Shown: in pieces, positions 36,965 through 50,900 of the stretch | How positions within the stretch are numbered: position 1 is the first letter of the stretch | Layout: every line of letters starts with the position of its first letter | Assembly (NCBI GenBank): GCA_965230415.1 | Contig: CBDDKZ010000005.1 | Location: 4,030,001 to 4,094,000 of the forward strand | Reading direction: 5' to 3' | Origin: CBDDKZ01 sp965230415 | GTDB lineage: Bacteria > Bacteroidota > Bacteroidia > Cytophagales > JAAEPT01 | DNA length: 64,000 bases | The notes under the pieces: generated by a model | What the model saw: only the letters and a program-made list of their open reading frames with translations | Told to the model about the DNA's origin: nothing | Database searches by the model: none | Translations under genes and position numbers: made by a program

Positions 36965-38583
36965 TTAATCTTTCTTGATGAATTTTAGACCTGGCATATG
37001 TGGTAATTTTAATACGTAAATGCCGGCAGAAAGGTCTTCGATACTAATACTTATGGTGTTGTCAGATCTTAACATTTCTTTTATAAATGTTCTTTGTAAA
37101 ATTCCCTGAGCACTAAAAATTTCAATGCGTAATGCTTCACTGCTGAAACTTTGAGGGAGCTTAATTTGTAACTCCTTAGAGCTTGGGTTGGGATAAGTCT
37201 GCAAAAGCTTATCTTTTAAATCCTGAACTGCCAGAAATGAAGTGTATTCATAAGCACCAATGTCACTCTTCGTTCCTTGAGGCCTTTCTATGCCATCTAA
37301 ATCCATGTCAGGAGCGATGTCATCATTAGCAGCATCAATTGCCGAACTACCTTCTTTCAGGTGAAAGTCGAATGATTGATAATCCGTAAAATGTGTGTTG
37401 TATTCGTCACTGTTTGTCAGTAATAAACTGTTTTTTGGAGTGCTGAAGAGATTGTACACGTTGGTTATATTATTATCTACTTTACTGCCATGGTATAAGC
37501 GCTTGCTTGGCTCTTTGTCTATATTTATTCCTGCCGGACCTGGTTGAGTGGATGGAGTAGGGTCCAAAACCGTATTATTGACAATAGTTGATTCATGAAG
37601 GTCCAGGAGCGTTATTCCGTCTTTATGATCTACAATTATGAGATTGTTTTCTATGAATAAATCCTGGTAAGGCCAAACTTTCCTGTGATTCCCCGGAGAC
37701 TGCCGCGCAATTCCTGACTCTCATTTTCGTAGTTTATTATTTTGTTATTCCTGATGAAAATACGTTCTAAAGGATCCTGTGAATTATTATTACTTAAATG
37801 GATACCATCACTTTCTTCATCGAAGGCCTTTACATAGTTTTTAATTACATTGTTTTCCACTATAATATCAAGACCTTTGGGTATAATACCGTTTCCTGTA
37901 AAACTAGAAATTTCGTTATTTATGACATCACTCGCCGACCCTATAAGTATTCCGTCACGCACATTGTTCAGTGTGTTTTCCTGAATATTCATACTATGTC
38001 CGTTGGCTATTATGCCGTGGCTGATGCGGCTTTTCCAATCTTCAGCGCTCCATTGCTCAGTATTTTCAGCGCTGTAGATTGTACATCCCTTTATTGTCAC
38101 GTTTGAAGATGGCCCATGGTGATCGTCTGAATCTACCATTAATAGGGTGCTGTTTATATAGGAACCGGAAGGTTCTGAACTTATGCTAAGATCGTATAAG
38201 TTCCAATTGGAGGCGGCGCTTAAATGAAAAGAAAGAAGCACAGGGTGATGTCCGGGAGCAGGCATGATTGTAATACGCTCGACATTACTTGCTCCGGTTA
38301 AAGAGGGACTTCCGTGTACTCCGTTCATTAATAGTAAGGTGTCTCCAGCTTTTACCGGGGCACCTTCATTTTTTGTAACGAGCACACTATTTATATAATC
38401 AAAAGGAAGTGGATCATAAACTCTTGTTTCTATTAAATCATGGTTAAAGACGTCTTGAAGGGTCGACCATGGTTGGTCTTTTGATCCGTCATTGTTTATG
38501 TCTCCATTTATTGGGTCGACATAAAAGATGGTGCCCCAAGCGAGTAGGGGGATGCTAAGCAGCATACTAAATAAAAATTTCAT
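36965..38583 (-). pseudogene. Frameshifted parallel beta-helix protein with T9SS type A end
   Basis: Two adjacent reading frames are the halves of one gene. The first (38583 down to 37651) has a signal peptide (MKFLFSMLLSIPLLAW), a start of the beta-helix type (FYVDPINGDINNDGSKDQPW) and N-x-I-x-N-x-I-x-x-Y turns, but ends early after GSLRGITGKFG. The second frame is open upstream of its first start and continues the beta-helix (NHRKVWPYQDLFIENN, GITLLDLHESTIVNN). It then ends in a T9SS type A sorting domain (LQTYPNPSSKELQIKLPQSF … YVLKL). A single missing base in the CCCC run at 37691-37694 would restore continuity (GSLRGNHRKVWPYQ). It is either a true pseudogene, a phase-variable tract or an assembly error. 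Confidence 0.8.
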
Positions 38584-38930
38584 AATCCTAAATTTTAACT
38601 ATTTAAGAAGCTATCGAAGATACCTAAAACAGTTATTTATACTAAATAGTAATAATTCAGGGATTAATGAGATAAGATACTCGGAAGGCTAAGAATGTAC
38701 ATTCACTCTTAAAAGTATACTAAAGATAAAGAATATTGACAAATAATCATGTGTTTGCTGAAAAATAATTGGAGTTTGTCGTTTTCCGGAGTTTTTTATT
38801 CTTTTACGGGCTTTTCTTATTAATCGACCGAATTGTTTGTTTTTTACAAGGTGATTGGCGTTGAGCTAAATTAGGTCGATGAAATTTGAGTGGATGAGTC
38901 AGCTAAAAAAATTATGAATCGGAGCTTAAC
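38584..38930. other. AT-rich intergenic stretch without a supported gene
   Basis: This ~350-nt stretch separates the giant repeat gene from the frameshifted beta-helix gene, both on the minus strand. It is AT-rich with stops in all frames at short intervals. I see no good -33/-7 promoter pair for the downstream gene, no tRNA-like structure and no repeat. Confidence 0.5.
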
Positions 38931-38965
38931 AAAAAAAGGCTACCCCATATTAGATGGAGTAGCCT
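38931..38965 (-). terminator. Intrinsic terminator of the giant repeat gene
   Basis: Read on the minus strand, arms 38954-38965 and 38937-38948 form a 12-bp stem with one mismatch (AGGCTAC…/…GTAGCCT) and a 5-nt loop. It is directly followed by seven T residues (plus-strand A-run 38931-38937). It lies 21 nt beyond the stop of the giant gene: a classical Rho-independent terminator. Confidence 0.8.
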
Positions 38966-38986
38966 CTTATTTTGATTTGCTTTAGC

Positions 38987-41900
38987 TTATTTTGATATCA
39001 GAAGTTTACTTGAAACGGTTCCTGTAGACTGTTTTATTTTAACAGAATAGATCCCATTTGGTAAATGGCTAACATCTACTTGTTGACTGTTATGGAACTG
39101 CGCATCAACGTATACTCGATGACCATGTGCATTGTATATTTCAAGGACCGCATCCGAATGCCCGGTCTTGTTAACCGATACAAATATTTGATCATTTGCC
39201 GGGTTAGGGGTGATGATAATCTCTTCATCACTCGACAGATCAATGGCAATGGTATTGAAAGTCTTCGAAGTACCATCGTAATCTGTTTGTCTCAATTTGT
39301 AGTACCTAAGACCTGACTTGGTTGTATTCTCATCAAGGAATTCGTATTCTGTCACATCATAAGTATTTCCAGATCCTTTAATAATAGCTATTGTTTCAAA
39401 CGTTTTGTTATCGAATGAACGCTCTAAAGTGAAATAGTCGTTATTAATCTCCATTGCTGTGGCCCAACTAAGCACTACACCATTTTCAGAACTTTCGCCG
39501 GTAAACGTGATAAGTTCAATTGGTAGTGCAGCATTGGTTTCAGCGATTGCGTGCAATGAGAATGATGTATAACCCAGGCGTTCGGCATATCCACTCGCTA
39601 CTGTCCTACCAGCTGCTCCTTCTACAGGAATTGTTGTAGAAGATCCATTACTCCAGTCTGCATAGTCAGTAGAGCTGTCATCACGTTTAAGTGGTGCAAA
39701 CTGATCATCTACAAGTCCCGGGATATTTGCAATAAATAATCGTACACCGTAAGTACCACCAGAAGGTTGAACGTCAGGAATAATGTCCCACTCGCAGTCT
39801 TCACGTAAATTCGTGTAGTGTGTGCCGCCCTCACTCAAAGACAGGTTGCCATCCACATTGTTTCCTGACTCCGTGAGTACTTTCGCGCCGGTTTGTATCC
39901 ATGAAGTTCCCGTTAAATTATTGTTGATAATCATCGCATTGTAGTATTCTGCAGTCGAATTACCAACACCCATCGGGAAGTCATAAGTATGTGTATTGGT
40001 GGCAATATTTCGTCTCAACTTACCAAATACATAACCGATTCCGGAATTCCCTGTTAAAGCACCTCCGTTTGAGTTTGTTATCCATAACAGGGCATTGAAC
40101 GTTTCGATAACACCATCTATAAATTGAAGTGAGTTGGAAATTTCCAGCGTATCATTTAAGAATAAGGAAGTGGTTCCTATTGCACTGTTATCCACAATAA
40201 GTGACTCCCAAATTTCCTTATCACCAGCATGTGTTAATTGCTGTTGTCCATTACCATCAATTGTTATCACCGAACCTGCGGTTCTAAAACCTGTACCACT
40301 TGTAGTGGTGTTGTTTGTCCAGTTACCAGCAAGTGTGATATCTCCACCGTTAGGGTCAAAGAAGGCTCCATTATCAATAGTCACATTTCCATTAATATCC
40401 AGTTCTGTGCCGCCTATTAAATCAACGTCTCCGCTAGTATTCGAGAATCGGATATTATTGAAACGTTCGCTGTCTCCAATTTGATTAATCGTTTGTGCAC
40501 CTCCTGATCCGTCAAAGGTAACCGTACCTGCTCCGGGGATAAATCCGGTATTCGCTGAAGTTTCATTATTATCCCAATTTCCTGCTATATTGATGTTGTT
40601 GCCATTAGCATCAAGTACTGCATTATTGAAAATGGTTATATTACCGGCAAGATCTATGGATGTATTCATTTGAACATTGTTTGAGGTATTCGAAATCCTA
40701 AGGTTATTGAATACTTCAAGTCCACCGGCATGGCTAATAGTTTGTAGCGAGGTTCCATTAAAGGTCACGTCGCTCGTTCCAGGAATCCATCCGGCAGAAG
40801 CAACAGCGTTGTTGTTTGTCCAGTTACCTGCAATATTTATATTGTTGTTGCTAGGAGTCAGTGTGGTAGAATTATCAAGTATTAAGTTACCACTTAGGTC
40901 CAAATCAACATTTGACTGTAAATTGGCAGACGTGTTGGAGTTTTGAAGATGATGGAAATCTTGTGAGCCTCCGGCATGACTAATGGTTTGTAGTACACCA
41001 CCATTAAATATTACTGTACCTGTGCCCGGGTTGAAACCTCCATTTGACGTTGTGTGGTTATTAATCCAGTTAGCCCCGGCGGTGATATCGTTGGCATTTG
41101 CTCTAAAATCGGCACTGTTATCTATGGTGATATTTCCGGAAGTAGCAATACTATTATTCAATTGAACGAATGATGTTGTATTCGATATTTGAATGGTGTT
41201 GAAGTCTTCTCTACCACCAGCATGAGATATAGACTGAGAAGAACCGCCATTGAAAACTACCAGGTTTGCGTTAGCAAATCCTGCACCGGCACTGGTGTTA
41301 TTATTGTTCCAGTCACCCCTAGCAGAAATATTATTACTGTTAGCATCAATAACAGCATTGTCTGCAATTGTGATGTTGCCTCTAACAGTGAGCGGTACAT
41401 TTACTTCCAAATTTGCAGAAGTGTTGTTATTTGTCAGACCACCGAACGTTTCGGCCGATCCAGCATGATTAATGTTCTGAGTTGCTGTTCCTGCAAATAT
41501 CGTAATAGCCGGATTAGACAAGCCAACATTTGCCACAGTATTGTTGTTGTTCCAGTTTCCTCTAACGGTATTATTATTGCTATTGGCATCAAAGAAGGTA
41601 CCATCATCAATTGTAAAATCATCGGTACTAATGGCATCGTTGGCCTGAAGACCTGCAGCATTTGATATTTGAACGTCGCCAAATGTTTCTAAACCTCCGG
41701 TATGTGTAATGGTTTGAAGGGTACCACCGTCAAAGATTACTGTTCCATCTCCGCCGTTAAATCCTCCGGATGCATTACCGTTTGACCAGTTTTGAGCTAA
41801 ATTAATAGTGTGTGCAGCATTCGTCACCTCAAACGTTCCCTGAGTAATATTCATGTTACAATTAATATCAAGAGCGCTCGCAGTCTGTATAAGATCTGTT

Positions 41901-44900
41901 GCAGGTTCATCGCAATTAATGGCGAAGTTACAGAATGTATTCGCGCCGTTGTTTACGGAGCAAGTATCACTACCTAGCGCAGTCATTGTTACAGTAGTGT
42001 TTGTTCCGGGAGTGAATGTACCTGCACTTGCATCCCATGTACCTCCAATGTTTAGATTAGTATTACCACTACCTGCGGTTACAACCAAACTACCACCGTT
42101 AATTCTTACCGTATCAGTTGTTGTCAGACTTGTTCCACCATCTATTGTGAAAGTTCTGCCTGTTAGTACATCAATATCATTGGCTAGACCATCTGTTCCA
42201 TCAAGGATACATTCATTTGGAAGAACGCCTGTCGGGAATATAACATCACTAAATAAACTAGGAATCCATGTGTTTGGAACAATCGCTAAGTCATTATCCC
42301 AGTTATCTGGATCGTGCCAATCATCGCTTGTTCCACCGGTCCAGAAGAGATCTGCATCCCAATGAATTAAGTCAAACGCATCGTTTTCATATTCTTCGCC
42401 GCGATGATCACCTAGGGGCCAGTAGAATGATAAATCTCCAGTTGAGGTAATTGTTTTTCGAACATTAGTAACGTTCGATGCACCGTCTAAGGAGAACCGT
42501 ACATACTCTATTCTATTGGCACTGGTCAATGTCTGATTATTCTCTATACGAAGCATGGTACCACTGGAAGCCGGATTGCTAAATGTACCATATGAGAAAT
42601 TAAAGGCAGGATCTATAGTAGCACCTGGTTGCACATAAATACCGCTGCCGGCATAATTAGCAAATTCATAAAAACGGGCCTGAATGGTACCTCCGGATCT
42701 GATATTAAAGAAATACCTTCCTGAAATACTTGTAACAGAGGCAATGTTGACTGTGTCATTTCCAACAACGCGAACAGTACCGCCACTGTTTACTGCCACC
42801 TGAGCATTTGAAGCTATTTGTAATTCGCCACCTGCATCAATAGAAAGAGTTCCTCCATTAATATTTATACCGTCGTCTGTGACGCCATTCCCGACAACAA
42901 TATTGCCTGAATTGCTGGATAGGGTACCATCTTCGATAGTAATATTATCAAGTACTCTAAGATCATTACTTATACGATTATAGGTGGCTCCAGGAGCATC
43001 GATTTCAATATCGTAAAATGAAGAAGAGCCTATGTCAATATTACCACCCGTAGTTCCTGAAAATAACACGTTACTCGCAACAGTGTTGAATGAAGCAGAA
43101 TTGATAAAATTCTCTTTTACCTCGATTTCATAGTTATTGGTAGAAGGTAATAATGCTCCAGTATTAATAAATATGCTCTTAACCTTGATTTCGTCACCCA
43201 TAGTCAAATTACCAGCTACATTACAGTGTAATTCCGGAAGATCGCCCGACTTTCCAACAGTTAGTACGGGGTTGCTACCAGATGAAATTAAAGCAATTTG
43301 ACCATCTGCCATATTAATAGACCCTGTGGCTGTTCTGGTCCAGTTTCCGGCAATTGTAATACTATCTTCACTTCCAATAAATTGGAATAAACCATTTTGT
43401 TCTAAATCGCTGAATATTCTCAGATCAGGAGTGCCGGTATCTGAAGTATTTAATGTAAGAATTGCGCCTAGACCAATGTTTACATTATTGGCTTTTGCAC
43501 CATTCGTAGTTATAATAGGTTGTCTAACGGTAAAAGGTATTAATACATCTATAGCAGAATCCGGAGCCACTGCCGAACCGAAGCTCGGAGTCCAATTGTC
43601 AGCATCATACCAATCAGAACTAACCGATCCATTCCATGTTAATTCCAGTTCACCAGTCCAGTCGATCAAATCGCTTGGGTCATTATCATAGGTTTCACCA
43701 GAAAAAACACCTGTGGCTTGGTGAAAGTTTATAGTTCCGGTAACACTTGATGATTTAGTGACATTAAAAGCGCCACCCCCTGGATTGAAAGGGAAAGATA
43801 CATTTTCGATTCTGTTTGCACCGGTAAAACTTTGGTTGTTTTCGATGCGTAAACAAGTACCTCCAACGGCAGGATAGTTGAATACTCCGTTCGATAAATT
43901 ATCTGTTGAGTGAATGGTTCCACCTGAGTTAATAGTTATACCACCTGTACCCATATAGCTAAATTCATAGTATTGGGCACGAAGGGTTCCGTCTATAGTG
44001 AAATTATAATTGTTAGTGACTTCGCGTGTTATTGTAGCTGAATTACCGGCTGTACCCACAGCGATAAATGTACCGGACGATCCTACATTTACGGATGAAA
44101 GTTGTGCCAATCTCAAAGTTCCACCTGTACCTACTGAGTAAGTACCGTCAATTTGAACAGTGTTGAGGTAATTGCCAAGTATAACTTCATTGCCGCTACC
44201 ATTGAATGTTGTTCCGGTTCCAATTTCAAAGTTGCCATTAACATCCATATTGTCCGTCAGATTATAAATAACGCCACCACTTGAAGAGAACTCAACATTA
44301 TTCAATGTTTTGCCTCCCATAGTTAAAGTATGCGTACCAGAACCATCAAATACAGAAGTACCTGTAACAATGAAAGCTGTAGATGAAGCATCAATTACGA
44401 AATTACCCTGGTAGGTAGTAATTAGTCCATTTTGATCGAAAGTTCCCGCATCAATGTAAAAGTCTCCGCCAATTGTCAGATTCTCTCCTGCTAAACTCAA
44501 TTCAGCCAAATTACTTTTGTTAACAGTTACTTTACCAAGTGCTTTGCTACCGTTTGCAGGTATACCTCCAAATATAAATTGGGGGTCTAAAGTACCGTCG
44601 AATGTTACTGTTCCCGTGCCAGGAGTAAAGCTACCCAAATCCTGGTTATACCAGTGGCCCGCTAAACTAATGTCAAAGTTGTTGGCGTCTATCGTACCAT
44701 CGTTGAAGTCCAGGTAGCCATTGACATCAATATTTCCTGTTAATGTTTTTGTGTTTGCTGTACTCACAACAATATTTCCATAAACTACATTTGCTCCACC
44801 TTGAATGTTTTGGTCTGCACCACCACTGAAGAATGCAAAACTTGTGGCGTCAACATTATAAGTACTAAAGTTTGAAGGGTAACTGTTCAGACCTTCACAA

Positions 44901-47900
44901 TAGATTCTCTCTGCTGCTTCTAGGGAGAATGTACCGGTTCCTGTTGCATTACTAATGCCGAATGCATTGGTGAATACGAAATTTATGGAATTTCTCATGA
45001 TGAAATTCGTCTGAATACTGATGTTACCGTCTAGTTGAAACTGTGAGTTTCCGTTTAGTTCAAGGTTGTTGAAACTGGCAGCACCAATTCTTTGGACTCC
45101 CGAAGTTCTGTCAAATTGAATGTTACCAGCACCGGCATTCGTAACGAAAGAACCGTCCTGTGTCCAGGCTTGACCGGCGAAGGTATGCGTTTCTCCTCCA
45201 TCATCGAAGCTACCACCTGTTTCTATTGTCATGTCACCATCGATATCTAAAGCAGAGCTGGCCGCACAAACTAAGTCTGATTGAATATCGAGATCATCAA
45301 TAATAGTACATGCACCGTTAAACGTTTTTGTTCCGGAACCTGCAACCAATAGATTGTCGAAATAGCCTGCAGTGACAGCTTGTGCCCCTGTTCCGTTTAA
45401 GGTAACCGTACCATTGGTAACAGTAGAGAAAGTGCCTGCTGTTACATTCCAGTCACCTGCAACAAAGAAATCATAGTTGTTGGTTGATGGTACAACCGTA
45501 CCGGCAACCAAACTAACATTACCATTTACCGTAAGGTCTCCAATAACGTTGTAAGTACCATTACCCTGAAATGTTACGTTCCCAAATTGTTGCAAGCGCA
45601 TGGTTACAGAAGCTGATGTGGAATTGTTGAATATTACCGTAGCATCTCCATGAGTGAAAACAGCTGCTGCATTAACAACAGTCCAACTACCACCAACCGT
45701 AATATCACTAGTGTTATTGAGAACAGTAATAACGCCAGCACCGGTAGATCCTAATACAACATCACCAGAAACGCTTAAGTCAAATCCATTATCCAACCTT
45801 AGGAAGCCATTGGTAACGGTTAAACTCTTAGCAGTAGCATTTGCACCATCAATTATTGGGTTTGGACCAACAAGAGGTACGACTGCATCTAGGGAAGTAT
45901 TAGGGACTCCATTGTCCCAGTTTCCAGCTGTAAACCAGTCTGAAGTACCCGCACCTGCCGTCCACGTTGTAATGGTTTTTACTGGCCACGTAATACGAGT
46001 GTCACCATTAGGGTCATTATCATAATCTTCACCGGCTAAAAGTCCGTTTGAAGCGTTAGCGAAATTTAATATGCCGCCATCGGCACGTGTTCTGGTAACA
46101 TTGAAGTCATTACCAATAGATGGTGTGCCACCGTGGTTGAATGTTACGTTACGAATAGAATCGAGTCCTGTAACATCAGCCTCTACTGTTAAATAAGTCG
46201 CGCCTACATTTGTTCTGATGTTTGAGAATGAACCATCAGAAAGGTTATTAGTGCTATGAATTGTAGCCGAAGAGGTGATGTTTAAACCGTCATCGTTGAG
46301 GTATTGCATTTGATAATAACGAGCCTCCAGCGTACCATTAATCGTTGCTTCAATGTACATATTACCTGTTTGACGGGTTAAAGTCGCGAAATTTGAAGGT
46401 GTACCTACAATTCTAAAAGTACCGTCTACATTCAGTAAAGGATCGCCTCCGGTGTCATTGGCATTAAACTGTAATATGGCATCTGCGTCAACTTCAAGCG
46501 TTGCACCTGCATCTACCTGTACTTGTTCACCTGACGGGTTGCCGCTGTCATTATTTCCTACTAGAAGCAGGTTTCCGTTTAAGCCAAGTGTTGCACCACT
46601 TCCTATGGTGATGTTTTCGTTAGTAGACATGTCGTCCGATAAGGAATAAGTTCTGGTGTTAGTCTGAGATTGATTGAACATCACCTCATAGAATTGAGAG
46701 CCATTAGTTTGTATGACTTTGCTTGTGTTGTCATTTGACTCAAATTCGACAGTACCATTTCTGTCTGCAAACGTTCCGGAGTTAAGCCAGTTTCCTGTAA
46801 GTGTTATGGTGAAATCATTTCCGTTATTTGCATCAAGGGTAATAGTAGGGTCAATGGTAAGGTCATCAATCGACCAGTCACCCTGAAGAATTTTGGTTCC
46901 ACTACCTGAACAAACGATGTCTTGGGCAGCAGTCAATTCGGGAACATTTTGCGTGCCTAATCTATCAAAAGTAAGATTCGCAGAATCTGTATCCCAGGTT
47001 CCAGAGATATTGAAGTTTTGTGATGCAATAGTATGTGTAAGGTCCGCAAAGTTTGCTATGGCGTCACCAGTAACACTAAAGTCTCCATTACCAACGTCAA
47101 AACCGTTTCCTGTAACAGTTTTAATGTTTGGACTACCATTGTCGAAACTCAGACTATTAAAGTCATGATTGGCACCCGGGTCAATGGTTTGATTACCTGT
47201 ACCGTCGAAAGTATGCGTACCTGCAGAAGCATCAAAGGTACCGTTATTAGTAAAGTTTCCTGCATAGAAACCATTATCGTTTTGATCAACTGTAATGTTG
47301 TTATCAACGGTTAAATCACCATCCACATTGATACGATCATTTAAGATGCTCTTTGTTCCCGATCCGGTAAACACAACGTTGTAGAATTGCAACGTTTCAT
47401 CTCCACCGTTTGTACTGTTTATTTCTTGATCATCTCCGTCATAGGTTATGGTTGTACCCACACTTGGAGTATGGCTGATTCTGTACACATCGCCCGCAAA
47501 ATTAATATCGTTATTATTATCAATAAGTGTACCTGCGTTTTGATCAAATTCTCCATCAACGTCAAGGGTTCCGTCAAGTATAGTCTTGTTTCCTCCTCCG
47601 TTTAAATCCAGATTACCATATGCAATATTTCCTCCAGAGGTATAAATGTTTTGTGCCCCATTTCTGTTTAGGTTCACCATGCTGGAAGCATCAATAGTAT
47701 AAGTATCGAAACCTGTAGGAAATGCAGTATCAGGAGCTGCCGTTTGAGTTCTTAGTTGACCACCTCCGGCGATACTGAAAGTTTTGCCTGATTGGGTGGA
47801 CATAACAGTTTGGGTGTTCATATCAAAAACCACACCGGAATTAACTGTGAAGTCTCCGGCGATTAACCAGTCAGAATTAATATCTTTTGTACTGCTACCA

Positions 47901-50900
47901 GCCATAACCACATTGTTGAAGTTGGTCAAATCAGCATCAAAATTGATATAGGCACCATCATGAATAAAGGTACCTGTACCACCAGCTGTACCCCAAAGAG
48001 GTTGAGGACTGCCAGTGCCATGAGTCCATGATCCGTTTAGTGTGAATATGAAATTGTTTACATCCAATGTTGTTACCAGGTCGTCATTTAAATCAAGGTT
48101 ATTGTTGACAGTGAAATTGCCAGATGCAGTTTTGGTGGTTGCAACACCTGTTGCTGCCCTAAGTTGTAAGTTGTAGTATTCAGTGCCAAAGATGTTCTGA
48201 TCAACATCTCCTCTATATTGAACCTGCCCACCAGATAAATTGATGTTTTCAAAATTACTTGGGAAATCGTCAGTTCCTAATAGTCTTAGATTACCACCAG
48301 TCATAATAAAATCATTATCACCTCCTACACCATCAATAGATACATTTGCAGTCACAGTTACCGTACCTATTCCGGATATAATATATAAGTCGTTTGAAAG
48401 GTTGATGTCAGCTGTAATGTTTTTATTGTCAGTACCTTGAATGTACATGTTTAAGAAAGTCGTAGGCTGAGCACTACGTCCAATATCCTGTGTAAATGTT
48501 GAACCATTAAAGATTACACTTCCTGCCCCTGTTTGAGTGAAACCAGATGTTCCTTCTAAATTATTCCAGTCTCCTCCAACAAATATTGTAGAGGTCTGCC
48601 CATTAAGAATTGTATTTGTGCCTATTGTCAAATCATTTTGTATAACAATATTACTTCCTAACAATTTGGTATTAGTTCCACCTCCACTATTATCGGTAGT
48701 AAAATTGTAAAAGACACCTCCTGATATGTTTTGAGTTGAAGTACCTGTTTGGTCGAAGGTAATTGTTCCATTACGTGGATTGATATCACCACTTGTCACA
48801 GACCAGTCTCCTCCGATAGTTACACTATTAGCAGAAGATACAACATCAAATGTTCCACCATCTAAAGAGAAATCACCATTTACGTCAAGGTCGTTAGCCA
48901 ATGAGAATGTTGCGTTGTTAACTACTCCTTTACTTCTGAAAATAATGTCGTTAAATGAGTCGCCACTACCTCCAGTTGTAATGGTTGTGGTTCCAATAGT
49001 GTCGTTAAAGACTACCGTAGCACCATTTTCGTTAAATGTACCAGCATTTGACCAATCTCCAGATATGGAGATCGTGTCTCCATTTTGTGTTTGAGTGAGT
49101 GTACAATTAGAACCTACAGATAATCCGTCACTACCTATTTCTAACTCTTGCCCATTTAAGGTAAGAGATATAGGATTGCCTCCTTGATCATCCAATGTAA
49201 GTTGAGAACATTGAGCAATAGAAGCGTCGATGTCAATGTTGATAGCAGCAGCAACGGTAGTATGGTCTACAATCGCTACCTGACCTGAAGTAGGGGGCGA
49301 GCCCGCATCCCAATTGTTTCCATCTTCCCAGCTTATGCCATCTCCACCACCAGTGGTTCCAACCCATAGAATACCACCTGGATAAGTCCATTGTATAAGT
49401 CCATTTGAAGGATCCGCTGTCAATTCGTCATCCTCATATATATATCCTCCGCGTGTACCACTTGCACTTTCGAAAATTAATTGTTGACCTGCATTGTGTC
49501 TACAGTTATATGTAGGAGTACCACTATTGTCATTAAAAACACACCCTACTATGGTTGCGGTAGCAGCAAATGAGCCGCTCGCAATATCCATGTAAGCGGT
49601 TCCGGTACCTCCTGAGAACGTACCATAACTTAAATTATTTGTAGCATCAATTGTACCCCCTTGAATGTCAAGACCAGGCCCATCAATCGCATTGATAACA
49701 TAGTAAATAGCATTAAGCGTACCACTGGTTTGGTCAAAGCTGAACGTTCCTCCCGTAGCACTAATAGTTGCCGGGGTTCCACTTGTACCTATTAAGTTAA
49801 AATTACCTCCTGCATTAAGAATATCCCCTCCGTTGCCTAATCTTAAAATGGCTCCTTCATCAATTTCAAAAGTACCTCCGTTAACGGTTAAATCACCACC
49901 TCCATTTGAGAGCGTCATAGTCCGGCCATTCAGGTCCCAGGTTCCGGCCTGAAGTATGAACGGACGATTAGACAACATTGTGAAGTCTGAAATCAGTGAG
50001 TAAGTGGCACCCGAAGCATTTACGATAACATTTCGTAATGTACTTGCAGCACTTGACTTTACAGTGTGACTTCCGCTTGTACCATCGAAATAAACAGTAT
50101 CGGTCCCATTATTCATATTTAATTCACCGTCTATGGTCAAGCTGCCTTCCAAATGAATGTTGTTATTTTGCGTTCTTACTACTCCTTGAGTAATGGTAAA
50201 GTCGTTTTCAATATCTATGTCATTTCCTTCAATATCTATATTGTTAATAGTTGATTGGAGGTTAATCTCTAAGTCATAGAATTCAAATCCCGGACCAGTT
50301 CCGCCGGTGTAAATATTATTAGCACCTCCAATAAATACAACTTTGTTATTGTTGTGTGTGAAGGTTCCTCCATTGTCGTTAAACCATTGCTCTTCAACAG
50401 AGATTTCGAAGCCATTGGCATCAAGTATCGTATTATTTTCGATATATAATACACCAGTACATTTAATAGTGCCATCAAGTGATTTTGTGCCGGAATTAGC
50501 TGTGTAGAAATCGTGAAAGTCACTGGCATCAATATTTTGATTGGTGCCGTCAAAAGAAGTTCTGGCAAATCCTTGATAAGTACCTCCTACATTGTTCCAG
50601 TCACCGGCTACTGTTAGATTTCGACTATTCTGATCTATGGTAGTACTTGTAAATGTCACGTCGCCATCTATATCCCAATCCTGGCCAAGAAACCTTTTTT
50701 CACCGGCTCCAGTAAAAACCAGGTTAAAATAGGTAGCCCCTAGATCATTGAATAAGTCCTGGTCTACTGTACCATTAAAGTGTACTGTTCCATTATTATG
50801 GGTAAATGTACATCCTGTATTCAGGTCCCAGTTACGGCCAACGAAGATTGTTTGTCCGTTTAAGTCGAAATTGGCATTGTTTGCAGTGAAATTCATGTTT

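Noticed and set aside
40140..41830. Possible CRISPR array from regular spacing of repeats
   Set aside because: The ~243-nt period, in-frame coding and lack of short identical repeats with unique spacers show protein-coding tandem repeats.
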